A stretch of DNA of 64,000 bases from Nitrospirota bacterium (GCA_015492645.1 WGER01000082.1:1-64000); one strand, 5' to 3'. Shown: positions 53,733-61,954, numbered from the stretch's first letter. Numbers and translations are program-made. The notes: generated by a model from the letters alone, not told the origin.

Positions 53733-54501
53733 ACCTTTCTAAGGTCTCGTAGGTCTCTCTTGGTGTCGGTGTGTACTGACCATGACAGTCTCTGCAGTTG
53801 TTCTGAGAGGTGATCCCGTTAGCCGCCACATTATAAAGAGGTGAGTGTTTGGGGGTGTATCTGCCATCCACCCAGGCGTTCAACATCCTTGCGGCCTCCA
53901 TCGCTATATTGGCAGAGAGTCTGGCACACCTTTCTGCCCTTTCATTGGTCAGAAATCCCACACCCTCAGCCCTCATCCACCTGCCGACAGAGATGTGACA
54001 GACAGGTGTTCCAGCAATTGTCATATGTTTGATCTCGGCCTTTATGGGTTTGTCAGGTTGGAAAGAGGGCAGTTCTGTGTAGGAGTAATAGAAGGCAAGG
54101 TCATTACTCATCGCCTCTGCTATATCGGTGTCCTTGGTGACGAGACCGATTACTATACCTGCACCTGTGAGGGTTCCACAGAGGGCCCCCCATCCGGCAA
54201 ACCCGCCATGGGCCCATTTGTAGGCGTCTATGGGGAAGTCCTTCCAGGCACCTCCAACCTTCTCCTTTAATGGTTCCACCAGACCTGCAAGGACAGAGGA
54301 ACAGCACCATCTCTTAAAGTAATTCTCATAAGTGATCTGGCCTACCCTCTCAATATCTAACTTCTTGTATTTGAATTGTGAAGGATAGGTGTATGCCTCA
54401 GAGGTTGATACACCAGAGGCAGCACCCACAAGTGCAGCAGCAGTTATTATCTTGGCACCATCCACTATTAATTGTCTCCTAGAAATACCCTCTTTTTTCA
54501 T
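53731..54501 (-). CDS. Split-Soret-like cytochrome c (C_GCAxxG_C_C family)
   Basis: Periplasmic redox protein, 256 aa. It has a Tat signal (SRRQLIVDGAKIITAAALVG), the central WCCSSVLAGLVEPL and GWGALCGTLTGAGIVIGLV segments of the C_GCAxxG_C_C family, and a single C-terminal heme site CRDCH. Desulfovibrio split-Soret cytochrome c has this design, its heme stacking with another across a dimer. Physiological partner unknown. GGAGG precedes the ATG. Downstream the plus-strand terminator's stem overlaps the space after its stop. Confidence 0.85.
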   Translation of the reverse strand: MKKEGISRRQLIVDGAKIITAAALVGAASGVSTSEAYTYPSQFKYKKLDIERVGQITYENYFKRWCCSSVLAGLVEPLKEKVGGAWKDFPIDAYKWAHGGFAGWGALCGTLTGAGIVIGLVTKDTDIAEAMSNDLAFYYSYTELPSFQPDKPIKAEIKHMTIAGTPVCHISVGRWMRAEGVGFLTNERAERCARLSANIAMEAARMLNAWVDGRYTPKHSPLYNVAANGITSQNNCRDCHGQYTPTPRETYETLER

Positions 54502-54530
54502 GTTTTTTCCTCCCCGTCTTCTTTAATGTC

Positions 54531-54545
54531 AGGGTCAAAGACCCT
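54531..54545. other. Small hairpin in the leader of the split-Soret gene
   Basis: AGGGTC-AAA-GACCCT, 30 bases upstream of the start codon; could influence translation or mRNA stability. Confidence 0.35.
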
Positions 54546-54560
54546 TAAATTTTAAGAAGT

Positions 54561-54585
54561 CCCGTCCTGGAAGTACCAGGACGGG
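54561..54585 (-). terminator. Strong hairpin downstream of the small secreted-protein gene
   Basis: CCCGTCCTGG and CCAGGACGGG form a perfect 10-bp stem with loop AAGTA. On the minus strand ACTTCTTAAAATTT follows, a weak T-run, so it may be an attenuator or terminator between the gene at 54663 and the split-Soret gene. Confidence 0.5.
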
Positions 54586-54662
54586 CAGTGTTTACGAAAG
54601 GGGAATGGTATGAAGAAGGCGTACTTCTTCACCCTTAGAGTGTTAACTACGATAAAGAGAGG

Positions 54663-54950
54663 TTAGGCTCTTGGAGGGTGCTCTATATCGTTTGAGAGCA
54701 GTTGTTTAAAGAAATGGACCTGTGGGGATTCATATGGTGATAACAAACACCATTGACAGGGGATAAAGATTCCAACCTCAATGAATGGCTGATCAATGCC
54801 AGAGGACGTTGCCCTTGCAGCCTTACAGTAGTCTATGGATATCATCACCTTTCCATCACTGGAACTTGGTATTACAAAATGTACCGGGGTAAAGAAATTA
54901 AGGAGAAGCATAAAAAGGAGGAGAGAGATTATTACCATCCTCAGGCGCAT
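54663..54950 (-). CDS. Small secreted or membrane-anchored protein
   Basis: 95-aa product with an N-terminal signal or anchor (MVIISLLLFMLLLNFFTPV) and a short exported part containing SIDYCKAA, DQPFIEVGIFIPCQWC and the tail EHPPRA. From memory, small exported proteins of metal- and sulfur-reducing bacteria share a similar layout with a conserved PC pair and a C-terminal HPP/RPP; the match is tentative. A consensus promoter (TTGACA-N17-TATAAT) ends five bases before ATG 54950, so the mRNA is probably leaderless. Upstream of the split-Soret gene on the same strand. Confidence 0.6.
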   Translation of the reverse strand: MRLRMVIISLLLFMLLLNFFTPVHFVIPSSSDGKVMISIDYCKAARATSSGIDQPFIEVGIFIPCQWCLLSPYESPQVHFFKQLLSNDIEHPPRA

Positions 54951-54955
54951 ATTCA

Positions 54956-54984
54956 ATTATAGAAAAAAGGTCTCCTATTGTCAA
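54956..54984 (-). promoter_or_regulatory. Perfect consensus sigma-70 promoter
   Basis: TTGACA (54984-54979), 17-base spacer, TATAAT (54961-54956): both boxes match the consensus fully. The start codon of the downstream gene begins six bases after the -10 box. Confidence 0.85.
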
Positions 54985-55023
54985 CTTAAAAATCTATATA
55001 TTAGATAAATTAAATCTATAATT

Positions 55024-56418
55024 TTAGAGTCTCTTCAATATCGCCCTTGCGGCAATCACACCTGAGGCGGATGCCTGAATGAGGCCACGGCTGACACCTG
55101 CACCATCTCCCACGGCGAATAGGTTCTGTATCTCTGTCTCCAGTTCAGCAGAGAGTTTGAGGAGCATGGAGTAGAACTTCACCTCAACACCGTACAGGAG
55201 TGTGTGGCGCGAGTTGACCCCAGGACAGAGCCTGTCCATAGTCTCGAGCATCTCCAGGATATCAGTGAGGAATCTATAGGGGAGTGCAAAACTGAGATCT
55301 CCAGGCGTGGCGTCCTTGAGGGTTGGCTGTACGATCCCCCTCTGGATACGTTCATGTGTGGAGCGTCTGCCGGACCTCAGGTCTCCCAGCCTCTGTATCA
55401 GCACACCTCTGGCAAGGAAGTTGGCCAGTCTTGCGATGTAACGGCCGTAAGAGATGGGTTCATTAAAGGGTTCTGTGAAGTAGGTACTAACCAGAAGGGC
55501 AAAGTTTGTATTCCCGGTCTTCTTGCCAGCATAACTGTGGCCATTGACTGTCCAGACCCCCTTCAGATACTCCTTTACCACCTCTCCATAGGGGTTTACA
55601 CAGAAGGTCCTCACCTTGTCATCGAAACTCTTGGTGTAATAGAGGAGTTTTGGTTCATAGGTTACAGAGGTGAGCGGTTCTAACACATGTGCAGGGACCT
55701 CAACCCTCAGCCCTATATCAACAGGGTTATTAAGGAGTGTCAGTTTTAACCTCCTTGCCTCCCTCTCGAACCACCTTGAGCCCTCCCTTCCCGGAGCAAC
55801 CACCACATATCTGGCACTAACTGTTGTGCCATCAGAAAGGATGACCCCTGATATCTCACCATTACGCACCTGAAGCCTTGTCACCTTCCTCTGAAAGAGG
55901 AGGTCAACCCTGTCATTGATCTCCTCTCTGATGTTTTTGAGGACCTCTCTGCAACGGTCAGTGCCGATATGTCTTATCTTTGAGTGGATAAGGATGAGGT
56001 CCTCCTTTGCAGCCCTCTTCTTTAATGCCTCTATCTCCTCCTCTAAATCTCCATAGACTTCTCTGGGAGCACCAAATTTCACATAAAGGCTATCCACATA
56101 GTTGATTAACTCTCTCAGGTACTCTACATCAAGATACCTGGAGAGATATCCTCCAACTTCCGGGGACAGACTCAGTTTGCCATCACTGAAGGCCCCTGCA
56201 CCTCCCCATCCGCTGAGCAGTCCGCAGACCGCACAGGCGGCACAGGAGACCCTGCCGGAGTTCATTGGACAATCCCTTTCATAGATATCCATACCTTTGT
56301 CAATAAGGAGTATCTTCAGGTCAGGTGAATGGGAAAGGAGTTCAAGTACAGTGAAGATACCAGCAGGGCCTGCCCCAACCACAACCACATCGTACCTGTC
56401 TCTCAGAGTTCTCTCCAT
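55024..56418 (-). CDS. FAD-dependent oxidoreductase
   Basis: 464-aa flavoprotein. The dinucleotide-binding motif VVVVGAGPAGIFTVLELL opens the protein; CAACAVCGLLSGWGGAGAFSDG and the C-terminal FAVGDGAGVSRGLIQASASG (FAD ribityl contact) are conserved in the family of large NAD(P)/FAD-dependent dehydrogenases of unknown substrate. The Cys-rich segment near residue 58 is typical. Its 5' end overlaps surE by 16 bp, placing it last in an hflX-surE-oxidoreductase run. Confidence 0.85.
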   Translation of the reverse strand: MERTLRDRYDVVVVGAGPAGIFTVLELLSHSPDLKILLIDKGMDIYERDCPMNSGRVSCAACAVCGLLSGWGGAGAFSDGKLSLSPEVGGYLSRYLDVEYLRELINYVDSLYVKFGAPREVYGDLEEEIEALKKRAAKEDLILIHSKIRHIGTDRCREVLKNIREEINDRVDLLFQRKVTRLQVRNGEISGVILSDGTTVSARYVVVAPGREGSRWFEREARRLKLTLLNNPVDIGLRVEVPAHVLEPLTSVTYEPKLLYYTKSFDDKVRTFCVNPYGEVVKEYLKGVWTVNGHSYAGKKTGNTNFALLVSTYFTEPFNEPISYGRYIARLANFLARGVLIQRLGDLRSGRRSTHERIQRGIVQPTLKDATPGDLSFALPYRFLTDILEMLETMDRLCPGVNSRHTLLYGVEVKFYSMLLKLSAELETEIQNLFAVGDGAGVSRGLIQASASGVIAARAILKRL

Positions 56419-57158
56419 CTCTGTTTCAGGATACTGAGGGCTTCATAATTGGTCATATCCAGATGCAGTGGGGTGATCGAGACAAATCCCTGCATGAGGG
56501 CTACAATGTCTGTGTCTTCCCTGTCCTCCCAGGAAGGTGTCCCACCACCTATCCAGTAGTGTTTACGACCCCATGGGTCATAGGTTTCGTGGATTGCATT
56601 TTCATAGGTCCTCTTTCCCTGTCTTGTAAAGACCACACCCTTCACCATCTGTGCAGGCAGATTGGGCACATTCACATTGAGCAGTGTATCAGGAGGCAGT
56701 CCCTCCTTCAATACCCTTCTGACCAGTTTGATTGTGTAGTGGGCGGCCGTTGAGTAGTGAATCTGTTTGCTGTCTTCATAGGGGATGGAGATCGCGAGAG
56801 AGGGTATGCCGAAGAGGGTCCCTTCAATGGCGGCAGATACAGTGCCTGAGTAGCCAATATCATCTCCAAGGTTTGCTCCCCTGTTGATACCCGATACAAG
56901 TACCGAGGGCTTCCTGCTCAAGAGTTTTCCTATCGCCACTACCACACAATCCGTAGGTGTTCCATTAACGGTGTATCTGTTGTGATCAAGGCTCTCCACC
57001 TTCAGGGGCCTGTGCATTGTGAGGGCATGGCTTACAGCACTCCTCTCTCTGTCAGGGGCGACCACCACCACCTCTCCCACCTGCTGCATCGCCTCAGCAA
57101 GCACTCTGAGTCCCTCGGAGTATATGCCATCATCATTTGTTACCAGGATTAGAGACAT
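56403..57158 (-). CDS. surE: 5'/3'-nucleotidase SurE
   Basis: Metal-dependent nucleoside monophosphate phosphatase, 251 aa. LVTNDDGIYSEGLRVLAEAM holds the metal aspartates, APDRERSAVSHALTMHRPL follows, and VSGINRGANLGDDIGYSGTV is the SurE signature. Overlaps the end of hflX by 10 bp and the FAD oxidoreductase start by 16 bp. Confidence 0.96.
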   Translation of the reverse strand: MSLILVTNDDGIYSEGLRVLAEAMQQVGEVVVVAPDRERSAVSHALTMHRPLKVESLDHNRYTVNGTPTDCVVVAIGKLLSRKPSVLVSGINRGANLGDDIGYSGTVSAAIEGTLFGIPSLAISIPYEDSKQIHYSTAAHYTIKLVRRVLKEGLPPDTLLNVNVPNLPAQMVKGVVFTRQGKRTYENAIHETYDPWGRKHYWIGGGTPSWEDREDTDIVALMQGFVSITPLHLDMTNYEALSILKQRWREL

Positions 57159-58783
57159 AGGGCCTCTTTCTCCTCTTCCCTCCAGAGGATCCCTTCAATC
57201 GCCCTCAGAAGAGGCCCGAAGGTGTTTCTGTCAATGGCAGAAATCGGGATCCCTCTGTACCTGAGACATATGTTCCGGCACTCTTCAGGGGAGACCCTGT
57301 CTATCTTGTTAAACACGAGAAGCCTCCTCTTGTCCTGCAGTTGCAGTTCTTCAAGGATCTTTTCGACTGACTCTATATGCTGTTCAAACCTGGGGTTGGA
57401 TATATCAACAAGGTGTATCAAGAGGTCTGCATCCTGCAGTTCCTCCAGGGTAGAACGGAATGCGGCGAGCAGTTCCTTCGGGAGGTCCTTGATGAATCCC
57501 ACTGTGTCAGTGATTATTATCTCCCTCTCTCTGGGGAACCTGAGCCTCCTGCTTGCGGTGTCAAGGGTTGCAAACATCTTTTCTTCTGTGTAGGTGTGGC
57601 TGTTTGTGAGGTTATTAAGGAGGGTTGACTTGCCGGCGTTTGTATATCCGATTATGGAGACGATGGGGAGACCCGCGTTCAGACGTCTCTGTTTCCTCTG
57701 TCCCCTCGCCCTTGACAGTTTCTTCAGTTCCCTCTCTAAGTGGTGGATTCTGTCACGTACTCTCCTGCGGTCCACCTCCAGTTTGGTCTCACCCGGACCC
57801 CTGCCACCAATACCACCGGCAAGCCGGCTCATTGCTGTTCCTTTACCCACGAGTCTGGGGAGCCGGTATCTGAGTTGGGCGAGTTCCACCTGTACCTTTC
57901 CGTCTCTGGTATGGGCCCTCCTGGCAAAGATGTCAAGTATCAACTGTGTCCTGTCAATCACCTTCAACTCGGTCATCTCCGTTATTGTCCTCATCTGAGA
58001 GGGTGTTAGCACCTGATCAAAGATCAGCAGAGTCGCACCCTTCTCCATCGCCTCTATAATCAGTTCCTTCAGTTTCCCCTCACCCATCAGATAGCGGGGG
58101 TTTATCTCTCTGGGTCTCTGTATCACCTTTCCAATAACAACAACATCAGCAGAGATCGCCAGTTCTTCCAGTTCCTGCAGGGACTCCTCCATCTCATACC
58201 TCGGCCCTGTGGACACGCTTACGAGTATTGCCCTCTCCCTTGGATCATCCAAGGAGAAGATGTAACTCCTCCTCATCTGTTCTTCAAGGTCCTGAATAAA
58301 GGTCTTGAATTCTGGTATTCCGTCATGGAGCCTCCTCGGTGGAAGGACCTCCACCCTTTTGTTGTTCCCCTCTGGTAGCAGGTGGGCAATATAGACATTT
58401 AGAGGCTGACCCTCTTTAAGGCCCACTGCAACCACCATGTCAAGCCTCAGCAATGACAGATCTGTAAGATCGTCTCTGGTGAGGGGTTCATTGTACAGAT
58501 GGGTATGAATGAGCCTCAAACCCCTGAGTGGCCTTCTGCCAAGGGGATATTCATCGAGAGCAGGTATGAACAGTCCATGGGAGTCACCAACAATCACATG
58601 GGTCACCCTTCCTGAACGATTTATAAGGAGACCGACCTGACGACCTATCAGATGTGAGAGTTGTACTATAGACCTGCAAATATCTGGAGTGAAGGCACTA
58701 TCTACAGGTATTCTTTTCCTGTAGAGCCTTTCAAGGAGGTCTAATTCCCTCTTTCTAAGACCGGATGTATTACCGTATACCAA
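57149..58783 (-). CDS. hflX: GTPase HflX (long form)
   Basis: Ribosome-associated GTPase, 544 aa. G1 GYTNAGKSTLLNNL, G3 DTVGFIKDLP, G4 NKID. The HflX domain (VVIGKVIQRPREINPRYLMG, GRGPGETKLEVDRRRV) is preceded by an extra N-terminal region of about 170 residues compared with the roughly 370-430-aa forms; this long form is seen in other anaerobes. The start is a TTG at 58783 (MVYGNTSGLRKREL), with AGGA close upstream; no ATG fits. Confidence 0.94.
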   Translation of the reverse strand: MVYGNTSGLRKRELDLLERLYRKRIPVDSAFTPDICRSIVQLSHLIGRQVGLLINRSGRVTHVIVGDSHGLFIPALDEYPLGRRPLRGLRLIHTHLYNEPLTRDDLTDLSLLRLDMVVAVGLKEGQPLNVYIAHLLPEGNNKRVEVLPPRRLHDGIPEFKTFIQDLEEQMRRSYIFSLDDPRERAILVSVSTGPRYEMEESLQELEELAISADVVVIGKVIQRPREINPRYLMGEGKLKELIIEAMEKGATLLIFDQVLTPSQMRTITEMTELKVIDRTQLILDIFARRAHTRDGKVQVELAQLRYRLPRLVGKGTAMSRLAGGIGGRGPGETKLEVDRRRVRDRIHHLERELKKLSRARGQRKQRRLNAGLPIVSIIGYTNAGKSTLLNNLTNSHTYTEEKMFATLDTASRRLRFPREREIIITDTVGFIKDLPKELLAAFRSTLEELQDADLLIHLVDISNPRFEQHIESVEKILEELQLQDKRRLLVFNKIDRVSPEECRNICLRYRGIPISAIDRNTFGPLLRAIEGILWREEEKEALCL

Positions 58784-58896
58784 GATTCCTATAAAACAAA
58801 CCTTTTTTATATCTTAACTCATTGTCCAGAAACTGTCAAGACGGCGACGCATTAGATCCTAATTTGCATAGACTTTCAATCAAAACTTTGGAAGGT

Positions 58897-58933
58897 GGCA
58901 GCGCTGCCCAGGAAAATCTGCGATTTTCCTGGG
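58897..58933. repeat. Two adjoining perfect palindromes
   Basis: GGCAGCGCTGCC (58897-58908) is a 12-base perfect palindrome. It is followed, overlapping by two bases, by CCCAGGAAAATC-TGC-GATTTTCCTGGG (58907-58933), a 12-bp perfect stem with a 3-base loop. Dispersed repeat copy C follows four bases later. A compact repetitive extragenic element is likely. Confidence 0.7.
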
Positions 58934-58937
58934 GACC

Positions 58938-58982
58938 CCCAGCCACAAAAACAATTATTTCTAACAGCAATTCTGGGGCTAA
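58938..58982 (+). repeat. 45-bp dispersed intergenic repeat, copy C
   Basis: CCCAGCCACAAAAACAATTA, then TTCTAACAGCAATT (58959-58972), then CTGGGGCTAA. Same block order as copies at 16097 and 25443. Confidence 0.65.
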
Positions 58983-59031
58983 TGCGTGAGGTCGCAAAAA
59001 AATGGAACTCTATGCTAAAATTTAAATTCTT

Positions 59032-59508
59032 ATGGCAGAGGTTGTTATTATAATGGGCTCAAAGGGTGATATGCCATGGGCTGAAAGGATAAAAAAGGCC
59101 CTGTCTGGCCTTGGTATAGATAGTCTTCTCAGGATATCATCAGCCCATAAGACGCCAGAAGAGTGCCTCCGGATTATAAGGGAGTATGATAAGAGAGAAT
59201 CTGTGGTCTTTATCACCGTTGCGGGAAGGAGCAATGCCCTTAGCGGATTTGTAGATGCCCAGACACATCACCCTGTGATTGCCTGTCCACCCTACAACGA
59301 TACATTCTCGGGAGTGGATATTTTCTCATCCCTCAGGATGCCATCAGGGGTTGCTCCTGCTGTGGTCCTTGAACCAGAGGCAGCCGCCTTGCTTGCTGCA
59401 AAGATACTCGGTATAAAGGACCCTTCTGTCAGACAGAGGGTCATCCAGTATCAATCAATGATAAAGGATAAGATACGGGAGGCAGACAGAGAGGTAACAG
59501 GTGGGTAG
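59032..59508 (+). CDS. purE: Class II 5-(carboxyamino)imidazole/AIR carboxylase PurE
   Basis: Purine biosynthesis enzyme, 158 aa. SSAHKTPEECLRII, VAGRSNALSGFVDA and CPPYNDTFSGVDIFSSLRMP match the class II group known from Treponema and animals, in which AIR is carboxylated directly by CO2, rather than the class I mutase that needs PurK. Class assignment rests on these motifs recalled from the family. The ATG lacks a clear ribosome-binding site; TAAAAT lies ten bases upstream. purC follows with 8 bp overlap. Confidence 0.92.
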   Translation: MAEVVIIMGSKGDMPWAERIKKALSGLGIDSLLRISSAHKTPEECLRIIREYDKRESVVFITVAGRSNALSGFVDAQTHHPVIACPPYNDTFSGVDIFSSLRMPSGVAPAVVLEPEAAALLAAKILGIKDPSVRQRVIQYQSMIKDKIREADREVTGG

Positions 59509-60523
59509 TGTAAAAGACCTCAAAGTGATAATTCCTCCAGAAGAAAACTCGATGGGGAGGGGAAGGTTTTACTTCTCTGACCGTTATTCGGTGTTTGACT
59601 GGGGAGAGATGCCTGACCACATCCCTTACAAGGGAGAATCAATTGCAATCCTGAGCGGATATTTCTTTGAGAAACTGAATGAGAGGGGGATAGAGAACCA
59701 TTATGTAGGGCTTGTGGAGGACAACAGGGTCAAGTCCTGGAGACAGTTGAAAGGACCTACAAACATAATGGAGGTCCAACTGGTGAGAGTGATAAGACCA
59801 AGGGCAGTTAACAGCGGTTATGACTATTCCGTATTCAGGCAATTGAGGGGCAATTTTTTGTTACCCCTTGAGGTGATATACAGGAATACCCTGTCTCAGG
59901 GCAGCAGTCTGCTGAAGAGACTCCAGAAAGGAGAGGTTACACCTCAGGAACTGGGTCTTCAAAATGCCCCGGAGCCGGGACAGAGGCTGCCCCATCCAAT
60001 TATTGACTTTTCAACTAAACTGGAAGTGACGGATAGATATCTTAAAGAGACCGAGGCCCTTGAAATAGCCGGTTTATCAGAGGAAGAGATGCAGGGGTTG
60101 AAATCCATGGCCTTAGAGATGGACACCATCATTACAGAGGAGATAGAGAGACTGGGCCTTCAGAACGAAGATGGCAAGTTTGAGTTCGGCTTTTCGCCGG
60201 CCAGGACCCTCATGGTGGTAGACGTCCTCGGAACCCTTGATGAATGTAGATTCACCTATAACGGTATTCCGGTCAGTAAAGAGATTGCAAGGATGTATTA
60301 CCGAAAGACGGACTGGTACATCCAGACAGAAGAGGCGAAAAGGGTTAACAGACAGAACTGGAAGGCCCTTGTTAAGGGCGGTCCTGAACCACTCCCACCC
60401 AGACTGAAGGAACTCATTTCCCTCATCTATCGTGCCTGTACAAATGAGATTACAGGCAGGGAGTGGTTTCCAGAGGTCCCACCTCTCAGAGAACTGCTGG
60501 AGGAGGTAAGGGAGTATATCTAA
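59501..60523 (+). CDS. purC: Phosphoribosylaminoimidazole-succinocarboxamide synthase
   Basis: SAICAR synthase, joining CAIR with aspartate using ATP; 340 aa, longer than the roughly 240-aa E. coli enzyme. GRGRFYFSDRYSVFDWGEMP, GPTNIMEVQLVRVIRP and VVDVLGTLDECRF mark the family. Starts at a GTG overlapping the end of purE, with GAGAGG upstream. The two genes catalyse successive steps. Confidence 0.93.
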   Translation: MGSVKDLKVIIPPEENSMGRGRFYFSDRYSVFDWGEMPDHIPYKGESIAILSGYFFEKLNERGIENHYVGLVEDNRVKSWRQLKGPTNIMEVQLVRVIRPRAVNSGYDYSVFRQLRGNFLLPLEVIYRNTLSQGSSLLKRLQKGEVTPQELGLQNAPEPGQRLPHPIIDFSTKLEVTDRYLKETEALEIAGLSEEEMQGLKSMALEMDTIITEEIERLGLQNEDGKFEFGFSPARTLMVVDVLGTLDECRFTYNGIPVSKEIARMYYRKTDWYIQTEEAKRVNRQNWKALVKGGPEPLPPRLKELISLIYRACTNEITGREWFPEVPPLRELLEEVREYI

Positions 60524-60554
60524 TCACCGAGAGATTTGTGAGGGAATTAACAAG

Positions 60555-60812
60555 TTAATCCTTGTTTTCCTCCTCAACCTGAATCCCGGCCTGTATGAGA
60601 GCCTCTTTGATCTTGTCTTCGTAGTCTGTTCGGGTTATCTCGCCGTTTTCTAAGGAATTATATCAAAACAACCTCTCACTTCTCATCTCTGCCCGAAGCC
60701 TCTCCTTGTCCCCCAGAAAACCGTCAAGGAGTCTTTTCTCCTTGCGTGGATTGGGCTTGTTAGTTGTCTTTTTTACATAGCCATTATGGGCTATTACTTC
60801 ATACCCTATCCT
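60555..60812 (-). pseudogene. Gene remnants: truncated copy of the 81-aa gene plus a C-terminal fragment
   Basis: From 60812 to the stop at 60663 an open frame without a start codon ends KEKRLLDGFLGDKERLRAEM then RSERLF, nearly identical to the C terminus of the protein at 61561. Continuing in the same frame after the stop, 60662 to 60555 reads LENGEITRTDYEDKIKEALI then QAGIQVEEENKD and stops; its source is not recognised, though the charged layout recalls short C-terminal helical domains. Both lack N-terminal coding sequence. This fills the gap between purC and the PIN gene. Confidence 0.6.
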
Positions 60813-60840
60813 CTAAATTATAACATGTTCTAATACTCCT

Positions 60841-61242
60841 TCAATCAAACAATAACTCAAAATTCCTCGGAGATAATATCCTGAGTTTTTTGTATCTTTT
60901 TATCCGGAGTAACTCTGCATCACCAGTAATTAAGTAATCCGCCCCTGAGGCAAGGGCACAGGCAATGATGTGATTGTCGTCCCTGTCATTACAAATTTCA
61001 GGGACTGGTATATCAGGATAGACCACATCGCTAACAGCCTCCTGTATTATTTCAATGGCAGATGGGATTTCATTTTTTGGAATCTTGAATTTCTCTGAGA
61101 GGATTTGCTTTATTTCAGTGATGATAAATGGACAGAGTATGAGTGAAAATTCCCTTAATCTTGCCCTTCTAAGGATTTTTGCACAGACTCCCTCTGTAAT
61201 AAGGGCAGATATATAGACATTGGTGTCAAATACCACTGTCAC
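60841..61242 (-). CDS. PIN-domain toxin (putative RNase)
   Basis: 133-aa PIN-fold protein of the family annotated as toxin-antitoxin PIN proteins. Acidic active-site residues: VVFDTNVYISAL near the N terminus, the central Glu in ITEIKQIL, NDRDDNHIIACALASGADYL and ITGDAELL. Predicted to cleave RNA when not bound by its antitoxin. Its start overlaps the RHH gene by 4 bp, the usual VapBC-like order with antitoxin first. Confidence 0.9.
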   Translation of the reverse strand: MTVVFDTNVYISALITEGVCAKILRRARLREFSLILCPFIITEIKQILSEKFKIPKNEIPSAIEIIQEAVSDVVYPDIPVPEICNDRDDNHIIACALASGADYLITGDAELLRIKRYKKLRILSPRNFELLFD

Positions 61243-61457
61243 GATATATTCTTATAGACATCCTCTTCAGTTACTATGCCGAGTTTCTTTGCGCGAGGAG
61301 ACAGTCTCTTTTGAAATTCTTTAAATTTCATCTCCCACAAAAATAGGCTCAGGGATTCTTTTACAATGTCACTTTTATTACGCCCGGTCTTTTTAGCAAA
61401 GTTGTTGAGTTCCTTTGCAAGTTCCTCTGGCAGACTTATAGAGATAATCGTTCTCAT
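61239..61457 (-). CDS. Ribbon-helix-helix antitoxin
   Basis: 72-aa protein starting with the RHH strand ISISLPEELAKELNNFAKKT and helix GRNKSDIVKESLSLFLWEMK, then a toxin-binding tail. Partner of the PIN protein downstream and probable repressor of the pair. Confidence 0.88.
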   Translation of the reverse strand: MRTIISISLPEELAKELNNFAKKTGRNKSDIVKESLSLFLWEMKFKEFQKRLSPRAKKLGIVTEEDVYKNIS

Positions 61458-61560
61458 ATAGCACCTCCTGTATTACAATACACTACAATAAACAAAAAAT
61501 TCAACTATTGTTCTTTTTCCATAATATGAGTCCAAATTTCTCCCCTTAATGGTCTCATCC

Positions 61561-61806
61561 TCAAAACAACCTCCCACTCCTTAAATCCGCCTTTAATCTT
61601 TCCTTGTCCCCCAGAAAACCGTCAAGGAGTTTTTTCTCTTTGCTATCAAGGGGCAGGGTCTCGGAGATTGCCTGTGCTACTCTGTAGAATGCCTCGGCTC
61701 TGCCGTATCCTGTTTCAGAGACCCTGCATAGTGTGCGTTCAACGAGTTTTTGTGGTACAGTAACAGTAATTTCCAGCTTCAGCAGTGTATCATCAGGTTT
61801 AACCAT
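61561..61806 (-). CDS. Hypothetical protein, possible antitoxin-like
   Basis: 81-aa acidic/basic helical protein starting MVKPDDTLLKLEITVTVPQK and ending LLDGFLGDKERLKADLRSGR-LF. A truncated second copy of its C terminus lies at 60663-60812, on the far side of the toxin-antitoxin pair. The start is 22 bp after the end of tRNA-Thr on the same strand. I do not recognise the family; location and duplication suggest an accessory gene. Confidence 0.6.
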   Translation of the reverse strand: MVKPDDTLLKLEITVTVPQKLVERTLCRVSETGYGRAEAFYRVAQAISETLPLDSKEKKLLDGFLGDKERLKADLRSGRLF

Positions 61807-61827
61807 CTGAAATTGCGGAAAGGCTCC

Positions 61828-61903
61828 TGGAGCCAGGGAGGGGATTCGAACCCCCGACCTGCGGATTACGAATCCGATGCTCTGCCGGCTGAGCTACCCT
61901 GGC
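61828..61903 (-). tRNA. tRNA-Thr (CGT anticodon)
   Basis: Minus strand: acceptor GCCAGGG pairs with CCCTGGC, D arm GCTCAGCCGGCAGAGC, anticodon loop TTCGTAA reads CGT, T arm GGGGGTTCGAATCCCC, CCA encoded. 76 bases. Confidence 0.96.
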
Positions 61904-61954
61904 TTTATGTTGATTTTAATGGTTTTTCAGGGGTTCAGTCAAACATGATGGAGG

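Noticed and set aside
60524..60840. A functional small gene between purC and the PIN toxin
   Set aside because: The similarity to the 81-aa protein covers only the C terminus, there is no start codon in frame after an upstream stop, and a stop separates the two fragments.
61828..61903. tRNA-Thr as the attachment site of an integrated island
   Set aside because: I see no duplicated tRNA 3' end at the far side of the accessory patch and no integrase gene.
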